Assembly: GCA_014378525.1 (NCBI GenBank)
Contig: JACMNL010000101.1
Coordinates: forward strand, 95,367 to 159,366
Direction: 5' to 3'
Origin: Bacteriovorax sp.
GTDB taxonomy: Bacteria > Bdellovibrionota > Bacteriovoracia > Bacteriovoracales > Bacteriovoracaceae
Length of the DNA stretch: 64,000 nt
The translations under genes were made by a program, and so were the position numbers. The notes under the pieces are model-generated. The model was given only the letters and a program-made list of their open reading frames with translations, was not told the origin of the DNA and searched no databases. Positions 54,218 through 62,764 of the stretch are shown in pieces. Each line of letters starts with the position of its first letter. Position 1 is the stretch's first letter.

Positions 54218-54351
54218 AAACTCCTCAGGTCGAAATAAGTGGTGCACCTCAATTCTACTCCCTCTGAAAAAAGGGCGTGACTATTACGTATTCTCCTTGA
54301 AAAAAATACAATCATTGGCCAAACTATACACAACCCCACGGATGGAGAGTT

Positions 54352-55119
54352 ATGAAAATACTGGTAGTTACTAGCGAAGTGACATTTGTGCCTGAAAATT
54401 ACAACCAGTTCCTGGAGGGTCTATTCCGTGAGACTAAGGGAGAAAAAGAGCTTTTTATTGAGCTGGTGATCCTGAAGAACAACTCTGTAGCATTGCCATT
54501 TAAGGGCCTTTTCCTCATTCTCTCAGGTGCCCGACACATTGGTTTTCACCTCGTTAAAAATTCCTTTAAGGCCATATTTAACGACAGAAAAAAACTTGCT
54601 GAAACTTACTCTATACCCGTTCATTATTTTCAAAATCCCAACTCACCTGACTTTCTTTTATTTGTAAAAAATCATCAGACTGATCTTCTGGTCAATGCCA
54701 GAACGCGCTTTATTTATAAAAATAAAATCCTGAAACTTCCAAAACTAGGTGCGATTAATATTCACCATGGACTTCTTCCAGATTTTCGCGGAACTATGTG
54801 TGACCTGTGGGCCTTACTTGAAGACCGGCCTACTGGTTTCTCCATTCACGTGATGGAGAAAAAAATCGACAATGGATCTATTATCCGACGAGTTCAAACC
54901 AGTACTATGGAGAATTCACAACACCGTAACAACTTTGCAGACCTTATTTTCGAAAGCTCAAAAATAGAAGGGGTAGAGATGGCCCGGACACTAATAAGTA
55001 TCAAAAAAAATCAGTCGATTCCGATAGAGATGGACAATATTTCAACGAGTCCTGCATACACAAAAAATCCTGATTTTTTTACAATCAGAAAAATGCTTCA
55101 AAAAGGTATTGAGCTATGA
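54352..55119 (+). CDS. Formyltransferase-fold protein
   Basis: 255 residues with the PurN/Fmt-type formyltransferase domain. The catalytic triad region is INIHHGLLPDFRGTMCDLWA (Asn, His) and the Asp is in HVMEKKIDNGSII. The classical NHPSLLP motif is changed to NIHHGLLP. It may transfer a formyl group from 10-formyl-THF to an amine in the pathway, or have drifted to another acyl transfer. GGAGAG lies a few nt before the ATG. First gene of the plus operon; its stop overlaps the next start (ATGA). Confidence 0.8.
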   Translation: MKILVVTSEVTFVPENYNQFLEGLFRETKGEKELFIELVILKNNSVALPFKGLFLILSGARHIGFHLVKNSFKAIFNDRKKLAETYSIPVHYFQNPNSPDFLLFVKNHQTDLLVNARTRFIYKNKILKLPKLGAINIHHGLLPDFRGTMCDLWALLEDRPTGFSIHVMEKKIDNGSIIRRVQTSTMENSQHRNNFADLIFESSKIEGVEMARTLISIKKNQSIPIEMDNISTSPAYTKNPDFFTIRKMLQKGIEL

Positions 55120-57527
55120 AAAAAATTATTTTACATCATGGTTCTCCGGGGTCACCAAAAGACTTCTCGCATATCAGACATCATTTAAAAAATGTTGAAT
55201 CCATTCTTTATGACAGGATCGAAAAAACAGAACCTCAAAATTCCAGTGATGCGGAAATTCAACTTGGTTATTCTTTTGGTTCGACTAAAGCAATTGAGCT
55301 GGCAGTTCAAAATCCAAAAACAAAAATGGTGATTTTAATCGCACCTTATTTGTTTCCCTCGAAACCACCAGGTGGATTAATGAAAGTACTGCTTTTAAAC
55401 AATATGTTTAAAAACCTGGCTCTTCCAGTTCTGGCTAAAAAGAGCATTGAAAAAATGCTTAAAGAAAGTTCGCACCCAAAATCTGTTCCGGAAACATATT
55501 TCAGTGATTCAAAAGAATACTTTCATCCCTTCAGACTTTCACAGTCCATCCTGGAAAAAAATATTTCTCATTCGGAAGTTTTTAAAAATCTCGAAAAGCT
55601 GAAAGAAAAAAACATACCTGTGGTTGTGATCATCGGCGAAGGCGACCAGACTTCGTATAAAGGAAGAAATAAGGAAGAACAGTTCAACCCACTCCTTACT
55701 TTTAAAAACATCCAGATCAAAACCATTCAGGATGCAGGCCACGCACTTTTATGGACGCACTTTAAAGAAACATCAGAACTCATCAACGAAGCTATAGGAA
55801 AAAATATGGGACAGGATAATCTTTCTAAACGTTTTGGTTATTACGACGGTGTCGACGCCAACAACAATGTGGCAAGCTTCTTAAAAGACCATAAAGAAAA
55901 ATTCCCGACGAGAAATATTCTTACGTGGGTTAATCCTGCAGATATCAAGGCGTGGAACGGCGATATCAATACGCCACTACCTCATCAATCTGTAAAAGTT
56001 GCTGAACTCGATCACCTGGTGGCAGTTCTTTCAACAGAATTTAAAAATCAGGGAATTAAAAACGGCGACAGAGTTATTTTATTTTTACCGATGTCCCTTT
56101 ACATGTACGCTTCAATGTTTGCGCTTCAAAAAATGGGAGCGATTCCTACTTTCCTTGATTCGTGGGCAAGGCGTGACCAGATGGGTGTGAGTGCCCAGGT
56201 AGCATCACCAACAGCGATGATCAGTGCTGACCGCGCGTTCATGTATCTTGCTGACGTGCCGGAAATCGCACAAATTAAAATTAAAATCGTGGCCGGTGAA
56301 GTGACTTCACAAATTCCATATTCGGCGAGACTCGAAGTTTTACTTCAGGGAAAAACTCCTTCTGAAATTACTCCGGTTGAAAATGAGCACACAGCACTTA
56401 TTACTTTTACAACCGGTTCATCAGGAACACCAAAAGGAGCTGATCGCAGTCACAGGTTTTTAGCGGCCCAACATTATGCTTTAAACCGTCACCTTCCTTA
56501 TGCTGACGGCGACAAAGACCTTCCTGTCTTCCCTATTTTTTCTTTGAACAATCTGGCCGCAGGTGTGGAAACAATTATTCCAGCGATCGATGTAGGATCT
56601 CCAGCGCCGACAGATGCACTGGTTTTATATGTTCAGATGAAATCGTCTGGTGTGACATGTACAACGTTATCACCTTCTTTATTTAATGCTCTTGCTACTT
56701 TTTGTATCGATCAAAAACTTAGTCTTGATTTTCTAAAACGAGTTGTCACAGGTGGAGCTCCGGTTTCACGAAATGACGTCGCTCGAATGAAGAGTGTAGC
56801 AACCAAGGCCGAAATCCTTGTTCTCTACGGATCAACTGAAGTTGAACCAATGGCCCATATTGAAGCTGTAGAAATGCTGGCAGAAACTCAGGATAAAGAC
56901 CCGGAAATCGTAGAGGCCGGCGTTAACGTAGGATCCCTTGATAGCGGACTGACTTATAAATTTATCCATATCAATAAAGAGGCTATTTTTGTTGAAGGAA
57001 GCTCTGACTGGAAAAATCTCGAAGTTGAGCCTGGTGAAGTCGGTGAGTTGATCGTTGCAGGTGAACACGTCTGCGAAAAATACTTCAACAACGAAGAAGC
57101 TTTTTACAGGGCAAAAATCAGGGACGAAAAAGGTGTCGTCTGGCACAGAACCGGTGACCTTGGAAAACTCGACAGTCATAAAAACTTATGGATTGTGGGC
57201 CGTGTTCACAATGCCATTAACAGATCAGGAAAATATTTTTTCCCGGTTCGTGCAGAAATTATCCTTAAAAAATTTCCGTTTGTTCACAGAGCAGCTTTTC
57301 TTGGAATCAGTGATCCAACACTGAATGAAAAAACATATGCAGTCTTTTCTTCAGAAGATAAAAATTTAAACATCGAAGAAGCAAAAAAAGAAATCAGACG
57401 TGTGATGGAAAAAAACCAGTTCATCGTCGATGAAATTCTTCATGTGGATGATATTCCGATGGACCCACGTCACCACAGTAAAGTTGAATACGAAGTTCTG
57501 AAAAAGAAAATCCTGGGAAATAATTAA
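55116..57527 (+). CDS. Alpha/beta-hydrolase fused to an OleC-like AMP-forming ligase
   Basis: 803 residues. Residues 1-230: alpha/beta hydrolase with LHHGSPGSP, nucleophile elbow LGYSFGS (Ser, not the Asp of OleB) and a His in DAGHALLW. Residues 240-803: an ANL-superfamily adenylating enzyme with the phosphate loop FTTGSSGTPKG (about 430), YGSTE (about 572) and RTGDLG near 690. The layout FPIF...VIPAIDVGSPAPTD and GGAPVSRND resembles OleC beta-lactone synthetase or a fatty-acyl-AMP ligase. The gene overlaps both neighbours by 4 and 1 nt. Confidence 0.82.
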   Translation: MKKIILHHGSPGSPKDFSHIRHHLKNVESILYDRIEKTEPQNSSDAEIQLGYSFGSTKAIELAVQNPKTKMVILIAPYLFPSKPPGGLMKVLLLNNMFKNLALPVLAKKSIEKMLKESSHPKSVPETYFSDSKEYFHPFRLSQSILEKNISHSEVFKNLEKLKEKNIPVVVIIGEGDQTSYKGRNKEEQFNPLLTFKNIQIKTIQDAGHALLWTHFKETSELINEAIGKNMGQDNLSKRFGYYDGVDANNNVASFLKDHKEKFPTRNILTWVNPADIKAWNGDINTPLPHQSVKVAELDHLVAVLSTEFKNQGIKNGDRVILFLPMSLYMYASMFALQKMGAIPTFLDSWARRDQMGVSAQVASPTAMISADRAFMYLADVPEIAQIKIKIVAGEVTSQIPYSARLEVLLQGKTPSEITPVENEHTALITFTTGSSGTPKGADRSHRFLAAQHYALNRHLPYADGDKDLPVFPIFSLNNLAAGVETIIPAIDVGSPAPTDALVLYVQMKSSGVTCTTLSPSLFNALATFCIDQKLSLDFLKRVVTGGAPVSRNDVARMKSVATKAEILVLYGSTEVEPMAHIEAVEMLAETQDKDPEIVEAGVNVGSLDSGLTYKFIHINKEAIFVEGSSDWKNLEVEPGEVGELIVAGEHVCEKYFNNEEAFYRAKIRDEKGVVWHRTGDLGKLDSHKNLWIVGRVHNAINRSGKYFFPVRAEIILKKFPFVHRAAFLGISDPTLNEKTYAVFSSEDKNLNIEEAKKEIRRVMEKNQFIVDEILHVDDIPMDPRHHSKVEYEVLKKKILGNN

Positions 57528-58426
57528 TGACAAAAGCACAGGCCTGGTGCCAGTTTACCAAAGAGCGTTTTGAACCGTGGTCTCATTTAACAATGATTCT
57601 GGTTTTTTTATTTGCCCATATTCTGGTCGTCAATCCGGTAAAAACAATTTTCGCGACATCAATGAACGATATTGTTCTTCTAATCGGGATCATCGCTTTT
57701 TATTTTAAGCTTAGACTCTATGATGAAGTAAAAGACTATGAACTGGATGTTGTCATCAACAAAACACGCCCACTTCCCCGCGGACTGCTTACCCACAAAG
57801 ACATGTACCGTGGAATGCTTGCCTGTATTATCATCGAACTTATTTGTTTCGCGACTCAGGGAACTCAAAGTTTAATTACGGCCATCATCGCTATTTTGTA
57901 CTCGCTCTTGATGTACAAAGAATTTTTTATTCCGGAAAAAATCAGACCGTATCTTACAACCTATGCTTTATGCCACACGATTGTTACAACGATTTTAAGT
58001 TTCGCCATTTTTAGTTTTTTAACTCAGGCAAGTCTTTGGGAAATACTAAAAGAGCCAACGCTCGTCTCTTTTGCTTTCGCTAACTGGCTGCTGTTTAATA
58101 TTTTTGAATTCGGAAGAAAAACATTCGCTAGCACTGAAGAAAGAGATGGCGTCGACACTTACTCAAGTCTCTTTGGAAGACCGGGTGCAGTCATGCTGGT
58201 TGTTTCACAAGCGGTCATTGCCCACTTTATGGTTCTTAGTTTAAAAGGCGTGAATGGAGCATTTTTAATGTGGGGATCAGGTGCACTCCTTCTGATACTG
58301 GGACTTCTTTCTTTGACCTATATTATGACGAATAGGCCCTCTGCGGCCAAGGCCTACAGGATGTTCAGCTCGGTTTACATTATTGCATTCTACTTAATAT
58401 TAATTTTAGCTCACATAATTCCATAA
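57527..58426 (+). CDS. UbiA family prenyltransferase-like membrane protein
   Basis: 299 residues with about eight or nine membrane helices. The two Asp-rich motifs of the UbiA fold are visible: RLYDEVKDYELD followed by NKTRPLPRGLL, and ERDGVDTYSSLFG in the second half. UbiA enzymes move a polyprenyl or phytyl group from its diphosphate to an acceptor. A lipid acceptor is suggested by the neighbours; the substrates are unknown. One-nucleotide overlap with the upstream gene. Confidence 0.8.
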   Translation: MTKAQAWCQFTKERFEPWSHLTMILVFLFAHILVVNPVKTIFATSMNDIVLLIGIIAFYFKLRLYDEVKDYELDVVINKTRPLPRGLLTHKDMYRGMLACIIIELICFATQGTQSLITAIIAILYSLLMYKEFFIPEKIRPYLTTYALCHTIVTTILSFAIFSFLTQASLWEILKEPTLVSFAFANWLLFNIFEFGRKTFASTEERDGVDTYSSLFGRPGAVMLVVSQAVIAHFMVLSLKGVNGAFLMWGSGALLLILGLLSLTYIMTNRPSAAKAYRMFSSVYIIAFYLILILAHIIP

Positions 58427-58434
58427 GGTCTTAA

Positions 58435-61134
58435 ATGAAACCAAGCAACCTGTACACAGTCACGACCAGTAGTACGCACCATTTTGCGAAAAAAGAGTCC
58501 GGCGGAAAAGGCCATAACCTTTATCTCTTGAGCACCAATGGAATTAAAATTCCGAAGTTCATCACTCTTCCACCGAATTTTTTTGAAGAGTTTAAAAAGA
58601 TCAGCGGCATTCAGGATTATTTACAAAACATTCTTCTGAACGAACATTTATCTATGCTCGAAGTTTCAGAAAAAATACGCAACAAAATCATTGAAACAGA
58701 TATGCCTCTGGGGATCTATGAAGAAATTGCCAAAGCATGGACCTGGCTCGAGAAAGATCTAATCTCTGTCCGCTCAAGTGCTCATGATGAAGACAGCGCT
58801 CTTCATTCATTCGCAGGCCAGCTGAGCAGTTATCTCTATATCTCAGACCTGGATAAAACAATCGAGGCCATTAAAGAATGCTGGGCCTCTGCCTACTCTG
58901 AGCGCTCGCTTCATTACAGAACAATTAATAAACTCGATACTCTCAATATAAAAGTTTCCGTAATCCTGCAGGAAATGATTGACCCGGACATCAGCGGAGT
59001 TCTTTTTACCTGCAACCCGATCAATGGGAAAAACGATCAGGTTTTCATCAACTCGGTTTACGGAGTAGGTGAAGGTCTTGTGTCTGGACTGCTCGATGCA
59101 GACACTTACGTCCTTTCAAAAAAAGACGGAAGCATTATTGAAAAAAATGTGGTCGAAAAAACAAAAAAACTTATCCGCGACTCTCACAAGCAGTCTTGCC
59201 TTGAAGTTGCAGTTCCCCTCAATGAACAAAACTCTGATTCATTAACTGAAAAACAACTACAAACTCTTCATAACATCGCTGTAAAAATAGAAAACTTTTA
59301 CGGACGCCCACAGGATGTTGAATGGGCAATACTCGATGGTGAGTTATTTATTCTTCAATCACGTCCGGTGACCACCGGAATTGAAAACTCCCGCGGAATT
59401 TTATATTTGTGGGACAATTCAAACATCGTTGAAAGTTACGGTGGTTTAACGATGCCTCTTACATATGGCTTCGCACATTACGTTTACCATCAGGTGTATG
59501 TTCAATTTTGTGAAATTTTACTTGTGCCTCAGTCGCGAATTAAAGAAATGGATTATTTCTTAAAAAATATGCTCGGCCTTTTTTACGGCCGCGTTTATTA
59601 CAATCTTTTAAACTGGTATAAACTCACAAGTATTCTTCCAGGGTATAAATATAACCGCGCCTTCATGGAAACCATGATGGGAACCAATGAAGCACTTCAG
59701 GATGAAATCGCAGAACGTGTAAAACCACCTGAATTTCACCAGGGTGCCGGAGCAAAACTAAGAAGCATTATCACCGGCTGCAAATTTTTATATTTCCATT
59801 TCAATATCCAGTATGTCGTAGACTCATTTTTACATGAGTTTCATATCGTCTATAACAAGTTCAGAAGAATTGATTACTCAAGATTATCCGCTGATAAAAT
59901 TTATGAACATTACCAGGCCTTAGAGCGCGAAATGCTCTGGCAATGGCACGCTCCTATCATCAACGATTTTCTATGCATGGTTCACTATGGAATTTTCCAG
60001 AAACTCACACGTAAGTGGCTCGGCCACTTAGGCGAATCATTTAACAATGATCTTCTTGCAGGTAACGGAAATTTAGAATCGGCAGAACCTACAAGACGAC
60101 TGATCATCATGTCCGGTTATGTTTCAAAAAAACCACGTTTAAAAGAATTAATTTTAAATACACCAAACGAGTTATGTCTTGAGGCCGTGAACCAGTCTGA
60201 TTTTCAGGAATTTTACCTGATGGTACTGGAATACATTGATAACTACGGTTTCCGTTGTATGAGTGAAATGAAACTGGAACAAAAAGACCTGCATCAGGAG
60301 CCGGGATTATTTTTCGTCTTTTTAAAAAACTTAATCAACTGTGGCCAGACAGATCTCCACGAATACGAAAAACGTGAAAAAGAAATTAAAGAGACTGCTG
60401 AAAAACTTCTTGAAGACAATATTTCAGGATACAAAAAGATTATCTACAAATGGTCGCTGAAAAATGCACGCCAGGCCGTGATGAACAGAGAGAACACGCG
60501 TTTTTGCCGTACTAGAATTTACGGTGTCGTGCGTGCGATGTTCTACGCGATCGGTGAAGACTTCACGAAGAGCAATATCATCGACAAAAAAGAAGATATC
60601 TTCTTCTTATCGCTTGATGAATTAAAAGGCGCTCTCGAAGGAACTAACAGCATTCAGAATTTAAGACTCGTGATCAACGTGAGAAAAGCAGAATACGAAC
60701 TTTATAAAGACATGGAACCAGCTCCACGTTTTGCAACCAGAGGCCCTGTATACTGGAACAACCAGCACATGCCAAAAGAAGAGGAAGTGGTTTTTGATGA
60801 ATCCACTCTACTTCCAAATCAAATGAAAGGAATCCCCTGCTCACCGGGAATTGTCGAAGGAGTAGTTAAAGTTATCATAGATTCAAATGACGACATGACT
60901 TTAAACGGAGAAATCTTAGTTACAGAGAGAACAGATCCAGGCTGGATACCGCTTTATCCGTCTCTCTCAGCGCTTTTAGTGGAGCGCGGAGGACTACTGT
61001 CGCACTCGGCGATTGTCGCCCGTGAAATGGGCCTTCCTACGATTGTAGGAATAAAAGGGCTTACGAAAAAATTAAAATCTGGAATGAGAATTCGCATCAA
61101 CGGAGAAACAGGATTAATAGAGATACTCGACTAA
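58435..61134 (+). CDS. PEP-synthase/PigC-like ATP- and phosphohistidine-domain enzyme
   Basis: 899 residues in three parts. Residues 1-320: PPDK-type ATP-binding domain (KESGGKGHNLYLL, ISVRSSAHDEDSALHSFAG, QDVEWAILDGELFILQSRPV). Residues 320-790: a long unknown middle region. Residues 800-899: swivelling phosphohistidine domain with GGLLSHSAIVAREMG (His857). The layout is that of PEP synthase, rifampicin phosphotransferase and PigC of prodigiosin synthesis; the middle part marks it as a specialised member, not housekeeping PpsA. Nine nt behind the UbiA-like gene; last of the plus operon. Confidence 0.82.
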   Translation: MKPSNLYTVTTSSTHHFAKKESGGKGHNLYLLSTNGIKIPKFITLPPNFFEEFKKISGIQDYLQNILLNEHLSMLEVSEKIRNKIIETDMPLGIYEEIAKAWTWLEKDLISVRSSAHDEDSALHSFAGQLSSYLYISDLDKTIEAIKECWASAYSERSLHYRTINKLDTLNIKVSVILQEMIDPDISGVLFTCNPINGKNDQVFINSVYGVGEGLVSGLLDADTYVLSKKDGSIIEKNVVEKTKKLIRDSHKQSCLEVAVPLNEQNSDSLTEKQLQTLHNIAVKIENFYGRPQDVEWAILDGELFILQSRPVTTGIENSRGILYLWDNSNIVESYGGLTMPLTYGFAHYVYHQVYVQFCEILLVPQSRIKEMDYFLKNMLGLFYGRVYYNLLNWYKLTSILPGYKYNRAFMETMMGTNEALQDEIAERVKPPEFHQGAGAKLRSIITGCKFLYFHFNIQYVVDSFLHEFHIVYNKFRRIDYSRLSADKIYEHYQALEREMLWQWHAPIINDFLCMVHYGIFQKLTRKWLGHLGESFNNDLLAGNGNLESAEPTRRLIIMSGYVSKKPRLKELILNTPNELCLEAVNQSDFQEFYLMVLEYIDNYGFRCMSEMKLEQKDLHQEPGLFFVFLKNLINCGQTDLHEYEKREKEIKETAEKLLEDNISGYKKIIYKWSLKNARQAVMNRENTRFCRTRIYGVVRAMFYAIGEDFTKSNIIDKKEDIFFLSLDELKGALEGTNSIQNLRLVINVRKAEYELYKDMEPAPRFATRGPVYWNNQHMPKEEEVVFDESTLLPNQMKGIPCSPGIVEGVVKVIIDSNDDMTLNGEILVTERTDPGWIPLYPSLSALLVERGGLLSHSAIVAREMGLPTIVGIKGLTKKLKSGMRIRINGETGLIEILD

Positions 61135-61135
61135 T

Positions 61136-61172
61136 AAAAAAAGGGCCACTCAAACGAGCGGCCCTTTTTTTT
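61136..61172. terminator. Bidirectional rho-independent terminator
   Basis: A GGGCC/GGCCC outer stem and CTC/GAG inner stem with one mismatch, flanked by an A-run and a T-run. It serves the PEP-synthase-like gene on plus and the first subtilase on minus. Confidence 0.88.
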
Positions 61173-61194
61173 ATATCAAAATAATTTTTAAAAA

Positions 61195-62589
61195 CTACTT
61201 AAGAACAATTGAACTTGGAAGCGGTTGAATCCAGTTTCTTGGAACCTGAAACTTCACGTCCATTTCTTTTTCGTTAGATGTTTTAGGTAGTACATCAACT
61301 TTAGATTGAGCGATAGCAGAAGCTAAATCCATAGTCTTAGAAAGAACACCAGCTCTGATAGCTCTGTCAGCGTTTACTAATCCACTCGTCATAACTTTTC
61401 CTTTTAACCATTCTTTTACATCAACAGTTTCAAGAATGATTTTCTTGATAGCGCGGAAGTCTAGTTTTGGGTTGGCATCTTTTACTGCACCAGCGATACC
61501 AGCTACGTAAGGAGACGCTTGTGACGTTCCAGAAATCGCGATGTATCTGTCTTGAGGTGAAGTTGAAAGGATCCCTACTCCAGGAGCTGCGACTTCAACG
61601 TTTTTTAAACCGTAGTTAGAGAAGTTAGCTAAAGCTTGGTCACCAAGAGTTGCAGCAACTGAGATTTTGTTTTCAGCAACTACGTTTGTTGGAGTTGTTG
61701 GAAATAAGTCGTTGTTTGATCCATCGTTACCAGCAGCAAATACGAAAAGTGTATTTGGAGCAGCTTTCGTGAAAGCTTCAGTGTCTTTAACTGCAGCTAC
61801 GAAAAAAGCGTCTGTATATTTTTTTAATTCTTCAGCAGTCGGAGCTTTTTTGAAGATTGAAGTATACAGCTGAGTGATTACACCCTGAATAGCTGTGTAC
61901 CCTGTACCGAATGATCCGTTCATTACGTCAGCATGTGCACCATTGATGTATCTTCCGATATCACCGTATACAGCAGACTGTTGTTTTGAAAGAGCTGCAA
62001 GGGCCTTCATGATTAGAGCGTCTTTAATTCCGCCTTTATCTGATGTATCGATTGTCGTTACAGTGTTAGCTGTTCTGATTGAAAGAAGGTTTGATTTTTG
62101 TCCTGGAACTTTTACTTCCGTAGGAATCAATTTTGCTCCGATCATCTTCGCGTCCCCGGAAAACTTAGCTGCGATACCAGTTACGTGTGTACCGTGTGCC
62201 CAGTTTCCGAAAACAGAAATGTCGTGGATGAATTTTTCTTCTTTAATCTTAGCGTTTGCCCATTCTCTTTCTTCCTGAGACAGAGTCCCTAAGAAAGACT
62301 TCAATTGAACTTCGAAGAATTTTCTTACGTCTGCCGTTTCAGACCATGAATAAGAATAATCGATAAGCATATTATTGCTATCAGCGAAGTTCCATCCGTG
62401 AATGTCATCAGGGTAACCGTTTTTGTCTTCATCGCGGTCATTGCCCGGGATCTCAACAGGGTTCGTCCATGCTTTTGCTTTTAGATCTTTGTGTTCGAAA
62501 TCGTTTCCAGAGTCAACGATTGCGATGTTGGCAGCACTTGCTACATTGATTGTCAGTAGCAGGCTAAGCCCTAAAATTTGAGATTTCAT
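61195..62589 (-). CDS. Secreted subtilase (S8 family serine protease)
   Basis: 464 residues from the ATG at 62589 (GGAGAG upstream; the longer 62640 start lacks support). Signal peptide MKSQILGLSLLLTINVASA, then the catalytic Asp26 in AIVDSGNDFEHKDL, His132 in WAHGTHVTGIA, oxyanion Asn288 in FAAGNDGS and Ser356 in SGTSQASPYVAG. There is no room for an I9 propeptide between the signal peptide and the Asp. A long insert (about residues 55-125) separates Asp and His, and another (145-280) separates His from the oxyanion Asn. Paralogous to the next gene. Confidence 0.93.
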   Translation of the reverse strand: MKSQILGLSLLLTINVASAANIAIVDSGNDFEHKDLKAKAWTNPVEIPGNDRDEDKNGYPDDIHGWNFADSNNMLIDYSYSWSETADVRKFFEVQLKSFLGTLSQEEREWANAKIKEEKFIHDISVFGNWAHGTHVTGIAAKFSGDAKMIGAKLIPTEVKVPGQKSNLLSIRTANTVTTIDTSDKGGIKDALIMKALAALSKQQSAVYGDIGRYINGAHADVMNGSFGTGYTAIQGVITQLYTSIFKKAPTAEELKKYTDAFFVAAVKDTEAFTKAAPNTLFVFAAGNDGSNNDLFPTTPTNVVAENKISVAATLGDQALANFSNYGLKNVEVAAPGVGILSTSPQDRYIAISGTSQASPYVAGIAGAVKDANPKLDFRAIKKIILETVDVKEWLKGKVMTSGLVNADRAIRAGVLSKTMDLASAIAQSKVDVLPKTSNEKEMDVKFQVPRNWIQPLPSSIVLK

Positions 62590-62707
62590 TATCTCTCTCC
62601 TATAAAGTGTTAACGAGAATCTTTTGATTATCGTCCTCATGAATACGAGAGGGCCAGTAAATATCTAAAAAAAGTCTTACCGAAATGTCAGATTGGTGTA
62701 ATTGAAG

Positions 62708-62739
62708 GCAAAAAAAAAGCGCCCCTCTGGGGAGCGCTT
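62708..62739 (-). terminator. Rho-independent terminator of the second subtilase
   Basis: A GC-rich stem (62717-62725 with 62729-62739, two-base bulge) followed on the minus strand by a run of about nine or more T. Confidence 0.88.
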
Positions 62740-62764
62740 CGTTAGATAAGAATTTTTTTAGATC

